A DNA stretch of 60,000 nt from NCBI GenBank assembly GCA_012295275.1, contig CM022673.1, positions 14,801,288 to 14,861,287 on the forward strand, in the 5' to 3' direction. The notes under the pieces were generated by a model. The model made no database searches. It saw nothing but the letters and a program-made list of their open reading frames with translations, and was not told the origin of the DNA. A program made the translations under genes and the position numbers. This stretch comes from Chrysomallon squamiferum. Its lineage: Eukaryota; Mollusca; Gastropoda; Neomphalida; Peltospiridae. Positions 50,401-60,000 of the stretch are shown here, piece after piece; positions within the stretch are counted from its first letter, which is position 1, and the number at the start of each line of letters is the position of its first letter.

Positions 50401-52757
50401 GAAAATTCCCCATTCTTTTACACTTAACATGGCATACTTCTGTAATCCATGGTGATATCGAATAATTAAAGAGTTAATTGTGGAAAAATGTATGGTTATC
50501 TTAAGGCCTCAATTTATTGATTCACATTAATTGCTCGAGTCATGCTATTTTTAAGACTGTTCCACTTAATTGCATAACTTCAAAATATGTTGTGCATTTG
50601 TACTTATCACTCCAAAAAATCATGTGCTCCTTACTGCCTTGGCAACCTAACATTTCTGACAACACTTGCCGTGTTCAAAAACAAATTAATTCTGTCCCTG
50701 ACATATGTATCACATACACTTGTACTGAGTATCTGTAGTTACAAAAACATAAATTATAAACTACTTTTATAAAAATATATAAAAAAATATAACATTATAA
50801 AAACATACAAAATATAAATATCTTCAGCAGCAGTCAATGTCACCCTTTGAATAAACATATTACAAACAAACAAAACACTATCTGCAATCAAAACAAAATG
50901 TACCATGTGACAGCTGACATTAAGTATATATAAAATATTTTACACTTACATCTGTTGACAATAATTTTAAATTATGTGTTTTATATATTCTTCTCAATTT
51001 TTGATTATTTCAAAAAAATATAAAAAATAATATTAATTAGTATATGAAAAATATATTAATATATATATATATATATATAAATTTTTTTTTTTTTTTTAAA
51101 TTCTTTTATGGTTCTCCACCACAGGTACTAAAACTAACTTATAAAAAAAATATAAAATATTATACTAAATACCTTTCCTTTGAACAAAACATGAATTATT
51201 TAAAACAAAACATAATACCAGTATTATCTTAATATTTTTTTTTTGGGAGGGGGAGCTTTTTTTAACATCCAAGTAAAAGAAATATAATAATAATTAAAAA
51301 TAAATACCTTTTCTTTAACTCGGTCTTTGTGTTCTTTTTCTTTGTCAGGTTTTGGAATGGCAGAACTTGATGTGAATGTCAAAACAGCCAGAACTAGAAG
51401 ACAGACATACAGTCGCATGGCTTGTCTAGAAGTGAGAACCTGCAAAGTACAGCTGAACTGTGATGGTATTTAAAATCACCAACAAGAATTTTGTTTTTCT
51501 TTATCAAACACACCCATAACAAATATGTAAAATAAACGTGTTTATAAAACTTCCCACTGACACAGCTAAGTATTTCCTTATCCGAAGAAAAATATTTTTA
51601 AAAAGTTTAATCTCTAGAGAATACAAATTTCAATTTAGTTATTAAAATAAATTCCTCAGTAAAATTAGTTTTCCCATTTGAACTAATCCAAACTTTTTTT
51701 TTCCCATTTTGTTTAATTACAAAGATTTGTAAATATTGACAATCTTAGTAATGTGCTAGTTTACATGTTTACTGATGAGATTTTAAAATCGTAAATCATA
51801 AGAACAACTGAAATTTAAACTTTAGTACTAACTAGTCAGTGTTCACTTTTTGTTTGATTTATTCATGTTAATGCTGGTATATAATGTTGGTTTATATGAC
51901 CATGTAATTAACCTAGAGTTGAACTCTGTTTTAACTGGCCACTTAATCATACAAACATCTAACATTAAATACATAATAATGATAATATTATCCAGATCAA
52001 ACATCTGTAAAGTGGCAAGATTTTATTATTTAACAAAATGTAACTAGTTATTATCAGTTGATACATACATATATATATATTTAAATTTATGTTGTAATAA
52101 AATGATTTCAAGCATTTTTTTTTAATGAAACAATAAAGAGGCAAGCTTTGTAATTGTATTTGGCTTTTATTATTAAAAAAAAATATCAAATACATTAATG
52201 GTAGAAAAAACACAAAAAACAAACATTCATCAAATTATCTTATAATGAATATGGATAAATTAAAATAGCATATATTAATAGAGATAATCTTGTGGATTTT
52301 TCTTATAATTATAAATGAAAATGTTTGCATCATTCTACATGCATTCGTGGTATTGACTTTTTCCGAGGTGATCGGTAACTGACACTAACACAGGCTGCTG
52401 ACGTGGCCTCCAAGAAGATTCCTGGAGGTTGAGTAGATATCATTTTGTTTCCTACAGATTTTGACTTGTCAAAACTGTCAGTTTGCAAAAAAAGCGCCTA
52501 ATTACAAATACACTTAATACAGACAATACGATTAAACCAAAGTTTTAAATGTTTGTAAAACATTTTTAAACAGCCCAAATGCCATTGTTAAATTTACAAT
52601 TTTTAAAGCAGAGAACAGGTAAGTAAAAAAAAAAAATAATAAAAAAGAACAAAATACCGAAAAAACATTTCCATGGTTATGATAGAAAAGTAACAAAATA
52701 ATAAAATATCGAAATAAATAAAAATAAAAACACAACATAATGACTTACCATTTCCAT
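45811..52757 (-). CDS. CALU: Calumenin (CREC-family EF-hand protein of the secretory pathway)
   Basis: Exons, high to low: 52749..52757 (ATG GAA ATG), 51308..51439, 49305..49435, 48853..49046, 48075..48244, 47571..47631, then either 47037..47266 or 46776..46978, then 45811..45915. Isoform lengths are 343 and 334 aa. A signal peptide lies in exon 2 ([15 protein letters not shown]), where a second ATG at 51418 could also start. The body has [25 protein letters not shown] and six EF-hand loops ([57 protein letters not shown] or [12 protein letters not shown], and a last loop completed by DGKLTKEE). It ends in HDEF, the calumenin-type ER retention signal. CREC proteins bind calcium with low affinity and chaperone cargo. 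It is divergent from IMMP1L. Confidence 0.95.
46776..46978 (-). CDS. CALU: Calumenin alternative exon 6b
   Basis: This 203-bp exon has the same entry and exit phases as exon 6a (acceptor tttgtag, donor GACAAG|GTTGGT). It encodes [29 protein letters not shown] loop 5 ([12 protein letters not shown]), [14 protein letters not shown] and SDIDK. It is shorter and more basic than 6a. The intron between 6a and 6b is only 58 bp (46979-47036). Confidence 0.9.
47037..47266 (-). CDS. CALU: Calumenin alternative exon 6a
   Basis: This 230-bp exon enters in phase 1 (acceptor ttgtacag) and leaves in phase 0 (GACAAG|GTGCGT). It encodes ADIWDDE, a pure Asp/Glu run of about nine extra residues coded by GAT/GAA repeats, then [21 protein letters not shown] loop 5 ([12 protein letters not shown]), [14 protein letters not shown] and the start of EF loop 6 (SDVDK). 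It is a tandem duplicate of 46776..46978. Confidence 0.9.
47403..47430. repeat. Poly(T) tract in calumenin intron
   Basis: A run of about 28 T on the + strand, i.e. poly(A) on the gene strand, between exons 47266 and 47571. No retroposed body was recognised beside it. Confidence 0.8.
48480..48790. mobile_element. Dispersed Tc1/pogo-like MITE remnant, copy 1
   Basis: Lies in a calumenin intron. It shares scattered but collinear similarity with 57380-57566 in inverted orientation: ctccaaaattc, tttccaagca, atcttacagttt and cctgcaggct...tgtacaagc. The right end reads cattttggacaaaggattct, resembling the inverted terminal repeat of copy 2. Boundaries and target-site duplication are degraded. Confidence 0.45.
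49436..51307. other. Calumenin intron 2
   Basis: A 1.9-kb AT-rich intron with short CA/TG tracts (about 50013-50075) and (AT)n (about 51056-51079). No exon recognised. Confidence 0.55.
52330..52497 (-). CDS. Candidate microprotein exon within calumenin intron 1
   Basis: An unrecognised but coding-like exon. After acceptor gtaattag (tag at 52498-52500) the frame is open from the first base (GCG) for 55 codons to TGA at 52330-52332. It is in phase 0, as is the donor of the calumenin first coding exon (52749..52757, ATG GAA ATG|GTAAGT). Joined, they predict a 58-aa protein that begins [12 protein letters not shown], has [20 protein letters not shown] in the middle and a basic [13 protein letters not shown] before the end. 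Its GC content (about 52370-52440) is above the flanks. Possible minus-strand polyA signals lie near 52165. Alternatives are a separate short gene starting at the internal ATG (ATG ATA TCT), or chance. I know no family match. Confidence 0.45.
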   Translation of the reverse strand, partial: ALFLQTDSFDKSKSVGNKMISTQPPGIFLEATSAACVSVSYRSPRKKSIPRMHVE

Positions 52758-53646
52758 CTAAGTATTACTGGTCAGTTTCAGAAAACTGAAACAATGATCG
52801 CAGTTGTTTATATCAAACTTTTGACAAAAATCGTCTGAAATGCCAAAAGATTTCTGCACAGAGTAGTTACTCTTAGCAGTACGACCTTTTCCAACCTGCA
52901 CCGGTATTCACTTTAGCCAATCAGTTTACTGGGTTATCACCATGTGACTTTTATATACCAATCGAAGTCATGTCAACGTGGCCGAGTTGAAAACAGAACC
53001 AATCATAAAACGAAAGGAAGTAGCGTTAGCACCGTGGCAAGTAAGTCGGCTGGCTGTCAAATTACATCCACGTGGACGCCAAAGCAAATTCCAAAGGAAG
53101 ATAATAATTACCTTGAAAATAGTCTCACTGTGACAAATAAACAGTCAAAGACGATTAAAGAAAACCTGTAAGAAACGATAAAATATCAACTATCGAAACA
53201 CGTCATTTCTTCTTTTACACATTTCCACCCCAATGTTATGACCCAAGCAATGACCTGATGATTTTTAAATGTCATTAAACAGTAATCCTTTGTCAGTGGG
53301 ATAACTTTCTCTGTTGTCTGTTATTATAATTATGTACAGTACACGAAACTAATTATTAAATGTTTTCATTATTCTTTTATTTCCTTTTTATTTTTGTTTC
53401 AGCCGTTAATACTAATGAACTTAGTTGAACAGGTTTTAAATAATGTTTTCCCTTAATTATCAATTCATTTCTTTTCTTATTCTGATGTATTTTTTTAAGA
53501 CGACTTTTATATACATTGGATATATAGGTTGGGAGTATTAATTTTTGAAAATGAGGTATCACGTTGTGTGTTTTTTTTTTTAATTATCTTTTATATTTCA
53601 GACGTCTGCAATCAGTATGACCTAGTTAAAGTGAGAATGTTCCAAC
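52758..53646. promoter_or_regulatory. Candidate bidirectional promoter CALU / IMMP1L with 5' UTR exons
   Basis: The calumenin first coding exon (minus) and IMMP1L (plus) diverge from here. CCAAT boxes appear at about 52916 (gccaatca), 52959 (accaatcg) and 52999 (aaccaatc). A plus-strand donor (ggcaa|gtaagt, about 53040) probably ends the IMMP1L non-coding exon 1. Its exon 2 begins at 53602 after atatttcag. In the calumenin direction an in-frame TAG immediately precedes ATG 52757, fixing that start. GC content is raised over 52850-53060. Confidence 0.55.
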
Positions 53647-56600
53647 ATGTTTGGTAAAATATTTTCAAAAACAACTGGCATTGTAATAAGTATTGTGCAG
53701 TATGGATGCATAGCTCACTGTTCTCTTGAGTTTGTGGCAGATTTTGTTTGTGTAAGTCTGCTTTTCATTTCCTTTTGATTTAAAAACAAAACAAAAAAAA
53801 AAACATTTTATATTTATTAAAATTTTGTTTAATTTAAAATCAGAATGATGAATTTTGTGCCATAAGCTGGTAGATTTTAAATATTAGTTTAATGACTGAC
53901 AAAGTATATCAGTGATTAATTATTTTATTATTTTATTATCTTTTTATTTAATCATATTTCTTTTAAAAGTATTATAGGGTATCAGTAATGTTAATATTTA
54001 CTGAAATTGTTTTATTTATAAAAACAACAGCAAACAATGTAATAACCCTAGAAATATTGTGTATTATATCTATTATTTTTTATAATTTCATCAGTCTATA
54101 TGAGTAGTGTTTTAATAAATTACACTTTTTTTTTTTACTCAGAATGCAGTGTTAAGTATGTAAATTTTTAAAATTAAAAATAATAAAACTGAGAAGTATG
54201 TGGTTATTTACTTTTTAAATATTTATTTTTTGATTTCACACAACTGACTCATTCACATATGTTAAAAAAGGATTCTCCACCTCACTAAGAGTACTCAGCC
54301 TAATTTGTCAGTTCACATTATGGTGGAATATAGTCACAAAGCGAGATATATCTGGTACATGTGATGTGGTGGAATTGTTTAGATTCCACTTAAACCTTTT
54401 ATTAATATTTAAAAAAAAACAATTTTTGGGGGCAATAAGTTTTAAATTTCAGTTATATCTGGTGCTTTTATTTAGGCACATCTTTTTACAAAGTGTTTTT
54501 ATAAACTTGTGTAATTTTCATATTCTTTTACTATTTAATTTTATACAAATTATTTTCATACCTCTAGCAGACAGCTAACAGCAGATCTGCTTTTTGTGCT
54601 CTGGTTAAACATCCATTCATTTCATTCCATTTCTCATTTCAGTGTAGAGGTCCATCTATGGAGCCCTGCATCCACAACAGTGACATCGTGTTAACAGAGC
54701 ACATCAGCGTAACTCGTAAAACAATACAGAGGTAAACAAATAAAATAGAACACACTTGTCTTCTTAAGTATACTAAACAGTCACAGCAACATAGAAATTA
54801 AACATCTTTAAGCTCTTTTGTTGAAGATAAAATAATTTTTGTGGAAGTAAGGTAGATTAACTTGATTTTTAAAAACAACAAACTAGCACATTTTCACAGT
54901 TGTTAAACAACGAGTAAACAAAAAAATAAACACTGATGCAGTGTTTTCTTTCTAATTAGAATGAGTGTTTTAAAGTAATTCTTAAATGTATATTTTGATG
55001 TCATGTGTCCCCTTTTTGTTATTATAAGCAGCATTTAAATATATGAATAATGAGTTGGTTTGTTTGGTAAAGTTTTCACATATAAAGAAGTCTCCTCATT
55101 CCTGATCATAAAATTACTTGTGCTGAATTGTACATCACTGAACTGATTCACTGGAAGTTACTTGTTTAAACATGTTTAGACAAATGTTAATATCTATAAT
55201 ACAACATTTTCATGTTTAAATATACCACTGGTAGATAAAACTGTATTAGATACACATTTTTTTTTTTTTTTTTTTTTTTAAAGATTTAGAAAGAGATTTA
55301 AGAAAACAAGTTAAACTGTTGTGTAACCAGAAAGAGAGAATTTGATAAATTACAACAAACATTTTATAATTTTTTTTTTTTTTTTTTTCAAGTTGAAGTT
55401 GCAAATTAAGGGCTGTGATTAAGTTTATTCTTTTGGTTCAGAGGTTATATTGCAATTATCATCATCATTTTCATCAATCATCATCATTATTATTATTATT
55501 TCAAGTATAATATCAGTAATCCTGCTGATCCATGATCCAGGGATTACTGAATTATGTAAAATATATCTGGGATTTTTTCAGGACTAGATAAAATAACAAA
55601 TTTTAAAAAGTCTGACATGACTGTGATTAACTGTTTATTTTGGTTTCAGAGGTGACATTGTAATAGCAAGATCCCCAACAAAACCAAATCATTTCATCTG
55701 CAAGAGAGTTGTAGCCCTGGCTGGGGAGAGGGTGTATGGCCACACTACATACAGAACTAGACTAGTAAGTAATTAGTGAATATATGGCCACACTACATAC
55801 AGAACTAGACTAGTAAGTAATTAGTGAATATATGGCCACACTACTTACAGAACTAGACTAGTAAGTAATTAGTGAATATATGGCCACACTACATACAGAA
55901 CTAGACTAGTAAGTAATTAGTGAATATATGGCCACACTACATACAGAACTAGACTAGTAAGTAATTAGTGAATATATGGCCACACTGCATACAGAACTAG
56001 ACTAGTAAGTAATTAGTGAATATATGGCCACACTGCATACAGAACTAGACTAGTAAGTAATTAGTGAATATATGGCCACACTGCATACAGAACTAGACTA
56101 GTAAGTAATTAGTGAATATATGGCCACACTGCATACAGAACTAGACTAGTAAGTAATTAGTGAATATATGGCCACACTGCATACAGAACTAGACTAGTAA
56201 GTAATTAGTGAATATATGGCCACACTGCATACAGAACTAGACTAGTAAGTAATTAGTGAATATATGGCCACACTGCATACAGAACTAGACTAGTAAGTAA
56301 TTAGTGAATATATGGCCACACTACATTCAGAACTAGACTAGTAAGTAAATAGAAAATCTACAGTTACAATAACAAGGTAATCAGTAAGCATAGGGTGAAA
56401 CACTTTAAGAACTAGACTAACAAATAATGAATAATTGCACTTCACACTACTTAAGGCATAGATGACATCATAAATGTTTTGTCATCTTCAGAAATTTGTT
56501 GCTTTCTTGACAGTAAAGATTAATTACAACTAATCACTTGTAAACTACATTTTTACAGTATAAAGTAGTTTGTTTTTGTTGTTGACAGAACTGTTTGTTT

Positions 56601-58203
56601 TTGTTTGTTTCAGGTACCAAGAGGACATGTGTGGTTGGAAGGTGACAACAAAAACAATTCCACAGACTCTCGGACATATGGACCAGTACCTTATGCTTTG
56701 TTAAGAAGTAGAGTGTTTTTCAAGGTAGTGAATGTTTACCAAATTTTCTTAATTGTTTCTCTGAGTCAGCTATTTGAGTAATCATTATAGAAAAACAAAT
56801 GAAACGGCAGAAAATAAATCATGTTTTCAACTAGTGGATATTTTTGTGAAAGGCTGTGTTTTGCTCATTGTGTCTTATTTGTCTCTGTGAGTTTGTGTGT
56901 GTGTCCATGTACAAGTTCTTTGAGTACAACAGATGTTATTCATTTGTTTTCTTAAATATATGATATATCTAAATGTCATAATGTACATAAAGTATTTTTT
57001 TTTTTAAATTCTTGCTGTGAAATCTTGCACACAAACTTGATGTAGATGTAACATCCTGTCTTTTAAACGTGTTAGCTGCTGCTGGGTGTGTATGGGCATA
57101 TTGGGTTTATTTTTCAGTAGTAAGTAAATTACAAGTATAATCATTTAAAATATGCATCTGGTACATGACATAAATAATTTTATTTTTATTTTAATATTTT
57201 TTGATTCTTTGATGCATCCAGTCATAGTCTGTGAGTTTTGTTGTATATTCCTTTAACAAAACACGTTGGTATTTTATCTGAAATAATTAGGTGCAAATTT
57301 CAAAAAAAATTGGATTTCATAATGATTATAGCCTGAGAATACAATCTAAGTCTAAACATGAATTATATAAAAGTTCTTATACAGCTTGTACAAATTAGTC
57401 TGCAGGATTTTTTTTATAATCTTCTGCATTAAGTAAAGTTTCACTATGCAAAACAATAAAAAAAAACTGTAAGATGTTACTGTTTCAAATGCTTGGATAA
57501 ACTTCATATCTCAGAGATTTTTGGATTTTGGAATTTCTGAATTCCAGATAAGAGATCCTCAACCTGTATATCTGTTGATATACATGTATTGTTATATATG
57601 TCACAACAGCAGTATTTAGAAAATAAAATACTTGAGATTATACATATATCTAAGAGCAGATTTTTGTCTGTGATTCTACTCTCCAGTTTAGCTGTTTATA
57701 ACAGTGTGGGGAGTAGAAACACCAGTGAGAGTGCTAGCAGGAAGTGTACAGGGTAGAGATATACCAGCCACTCTACACAGTGTTGACTTGTGTCCAGTTT
57801 TCTGGCTTTTATGTTAGCTTAAAAATGACCATGGTTGAATGAGTATGTCTTGTGTACATGTCTAACTTATCAGTTTATTTGTTATAACAAAACACAACAG
57901 TAAAATAAGAATATGCATTTTTTTAGTTTTCGTTTCAGTCTGATGTTAAATGTATGCAAAAAGTCTTAACAGACTAAACTTCTGTATTTGAGAGAGTGAG
58001 AGAGAGAGGGAGGACAATTTCATACACCACATATACTAATTTTATTGTCCCACTTTATTATTAGCAAATGTTGGCTTTAAGAAACAAGAAAACAGACTAT
58101 ATCAGAAAAGTACATTTTACACATGTAAAGAACATTTTTAAATCTTCTCTTTCAGATTTGGCCACCAGGAGACATAGGAAGTTTAAAGGATGTGATAAAA
58201 TGA
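53647..58203 (+). CDS. IMMP1L: Mitochondrial inner membrane protease subunit 1
   Basis: Five coding exons: 53647..53751, 54643..54731, 55650..55764, 56614..56724, 58156..58203 (468 bp, 155 aa; human about 166), all phases matching. An N-terminal hydrophobic segment ([15 protein letters not shown]) anchors the protein. The signal-peptidase S26 boxes are clear: nucleophile Ser40 in CRGPSMEP, general-base Lys83 in [12 protein letters not shown], then [20 protein letters not shown] and [16 protein letters not shown]1 cleaves sorting signals of proteins delivered to the intermembrane space and acts with IMMP2L. The 3' end of exon 55650..55764 and its donor form the first unit of a 48-bp minisatellite. 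PolyA signal at 58276-58281. It is divergent from calumenin. Confidence 0.95.
55735..56350. repeat. 48-bp minisatellite derived from IMMP1L exon 4 end and splice donor
   Basis: Thirteen tandem copies with exact 48-bp spacing, starting with tatggccacactac at 55735, 55783, 55831 and so on to 56311. The first 30 bp of unit 1 are the last ten codons of the exon ([10 protein letters not shown]); the other 18 bp are intron. Every unit repeats the donor cta|gtaagt. Units 6-12 share the variant actgcatac, unit 3 has acttac and unit 13 has acattc. Confidence 0.97.
56725..58155. other. IMMP1L last intron
   Basis: AT-rich; contains the dispersed element copy at about 57380-57566 and a GA tract near 57992-58012. 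No exon recognised. Confidence 0.5.
57380..57566. mobile_element. Dispersed Tc1/pogo-like MITE remnant, copy 2
   Basis: On the minus strand it begins CAGGTTGAGGATCTCTTATC, followed by attccaaaatcc words. This is like the terminal repeats of pogo/Tigger-type elements, and a TA dinucleotide follows at 57567-57568. The body matches the copy at 48480-48660 in inverted orientation. No transposase. The inner end is not defined. Confidence 0.5.
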
Positions 58204-60000
58204 CAGACAGACAGACATTCAGGTCATCAAACAGAGCTTTAATCATAGTCATGTCCACAGCAACCAGTGGTTAAAAATAAAACAATTTTTAAAATTTGTC
58301 CTCACTTTGTTCATTTAGAAATCTAATCAACTTAAATATCAGGTATTGCAGTGACAAACATTAATAATATATTATTTAAATTAAAAATACATACATTCAT
58401 TCACACCCACACCCACACACACACACACACTATGAAAATACAATAAGAGCACATCCCATCATAGCTTACAGGAAAAACCCAGCCTAAAGGACATCTAGTC
58501 TATGCAATTTTCTAAGATTTCCAAAGGATTTATGAACTAATTCAGTAAATGGAAAAGTTTTGTGAATGTTCTCAAAGGATATGTTACTTCTGAATTTTGG
58601 GGAATGTATTATTTTTCTGAAGTGTTAAACTTTTTACACATACTGAGAAAGGATACCTTCTAAATAATTTTAAAGTGATTTTTGACATGTATTTGTTTCT
58701 AGAAATGTATTTGTATTAAATATTGCATTATTTTGTAGATTTGTGAGAAATGATATTTTTGAAATAGTTTTAAATAGATTTAGAAATGTATTATTTTGTT
58801 CTAGAAATGTATTTTTATACATCTCTGAATGCTTTTGTATGTAGTTTTAAAATGTTTTATGTACAAAGGACCAAAGCACACTGTAATATACATTAGAATA
58901 ATCAACTTTAAGTCAACTTGAATCCCTAGAGATAAAATTAGAATGGTCATTTTTTTTTAATAATAAAAAAAATGTCCTGTGCCAGTCAGTTTTGTAATTC
59001 TTAAATACATTCATACAAACATATGTACATGTAAGTGCATTTTTAATTTACACACACACACACACACACACTGCACACATATACATAAACCACATAATAC
59101 ACACACACAAATTCATACATTAATACATACATTCATACAAGTATGTTTGTTTAATGAAACCAGCAAAAAAAAAAAAAAAAAAATTGTTTAATGAATGTAA
59201 AAAAAAAAAAAAATGATTTAAAATAAGTGCATGTAAACAGCTGACTTATACCATATAACAAATGTATATATATTAATTTTTCAAATAAGATGTGGATGAA
59301 TCTAAATGAAAACTTCATTACAAAACTCATCTCTAACTGGCTTTAGGTCCAGATAATACAAAAACATGACGTAGTGTCAAGCATTTACAGCTTTCATGCT
59401 GAGGTCAAAGGTCCTTTTTCTAAATAAAAGTATGTGTTAGATAAACATGATCAATATGAGAGTGACAAGATTGCTTCGCCCTTTCTTGCTTGTATATAGG
59501 AGGACTGCATCTCCCAAAACTGGCTTCACAGAATGAAGCTTGTTAGTTCCTGCATTGTTCCAATCTCCTTACCATTAAGAGAAAATGTATTTGGTAATGT
59601 TTTGTTTGCAATCCAAATACGGGATACTCATATTAGCACAAGGATTACTAAGAAGTGTCTTAGTATACCTGGTTAAAGTTGAACCTGCACTTGTGAATGA
59701 ACTGATCCTATAGAAAGCTTTACTAGAGAATTATGGACAGATTACTCTGAATTTCAATTTATATGTGGTCTATTATTTTTTGAAGTATTGAAAAACTTGT
59801 CCTTATACATGTATATATTCTGTTATGCTTCAAAATTGTTGCTGGAAGAAAAAATGGGGGCAGTTGTCTGGTGGGCGATTGTTCTAGAATTGTCCTGGGC
59901 TTGTGTGCAGATCCATACAGAGTGCATCCATAATCTATTTTGATCTCACAACAGATCAGTATTTTTACATCACACAGGCATTAACAATTCAATAATAGAA
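58204..60000. other. Downstream of IMMP1L, no gene recognised
   Basis: Contains the IMMP1L 3' UTR, CA tracts at about 58400-58430 and 59050-59110, and A runs at about 59165-59210. The last 600 bp are slightly more GC-rich but show no convincing exon on either strand. Confidence 0.5.

Noticed and set aside
52944-53171. 75-codon + strand frame in the CALU/IMMP1L promoter
   Set aside because: It runs across the good donor near 53040 and has no ATG context or family resemblance; better explained as promoter and 5' UTR.
55735-56350. CRISPR-like regular array
   Set aside because: Units are contiguous 48-bp copies without unique spacers, in an animal intron; it is a minisatellite.
57640-57800. Slightly GC-rich segment as an extra IMMP1L exon
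   Set aside because: IMMP1L phases join perfectly without it and no frame resembles a known domain.

Overview
This is an animal genomic window: spliced genes with GT-AG introns, very AT-rich non-coding DNA, many micro- and minisatellites, and DNA-transposon remnants. The gene set (CBM14 chitin-binding proteins, an IDO/IDO-like myoglobin family member, phafin, RNase kappa, FLAD1, VCPIP1, calumenin, IMMP1L) suggests an invertebrate, most likely a lophotrochozoan such as a mollusc. That placement is inference. Apart from a few junctions named in the entries, exon joins were made by hand and checked for GT/AG ends and phase continuity.

Layout. 1-4.1 kb holds two closely related small CBM14 (peritrophin-type) genes in tail-to-tail orientation: the 3' half of one on + and a complete 137-aa secreted one on -. 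4.68-10.5 kb (+) is an indoleamine 2,3-dioxygenase-family gene whose N-terminal exon is not found here. 10.5-16.6 kb is a long 3' region with two clean non-autonomous DNA transposons. 16.6-23.6 kb (-) is phafin (PLEKHF1/2), head-to-head with RNASEK (23.8-25.1 kb, +). 27.2-34.5 kb (-) is FLAD1 (FAD synthase). 36.2-43.9 kb (+) is VCPIP1 (OTU deubiquitinase). 45.8-52.8 kb (-) is calumenin, head-to-head with IMMP1L (53.6-58.2 kb, +). 58.2-60 kb has no recognisable gene.

The genes do not form a pathway. They cover lumenal and endomembrane functions (calumenin, VCPIP1, phafin, RNASEK), mitochondrial or flavin functions (IMMP1L, FLAD1), tryptophan or heme chemistry (IDO family) and chitin binding. 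Neighbours are arranged head-to-head or tail-to-tail, and two pairs share short candidate bidirectional promoters.

Most interesting points: (1) calumenin has two alternative versions of its EF5/6 exon, separated by a 58-bp intron and phased so that including both or neither breaks the frame; (2) an unrecognised, fully open 56-codon exon in calumenin intron 1 is in phase with the calumenin first coding exon, predicting a 58-aa microprotein with a shared start; (3) the last 30 coding bases and the splice donor of IMMP1L exon 4 are the first copy of a 13-copy, 48-bp minisatellite; (4) VCPIP1 has an exon 1/exon 2 junction that is one base out of frame with canonical splicing; (5) the two CBM14 paralogues differ by a 39-bp inversion in their 3' UTRs, and one carries an expanded minisatellite that ends in its splice acceptor.
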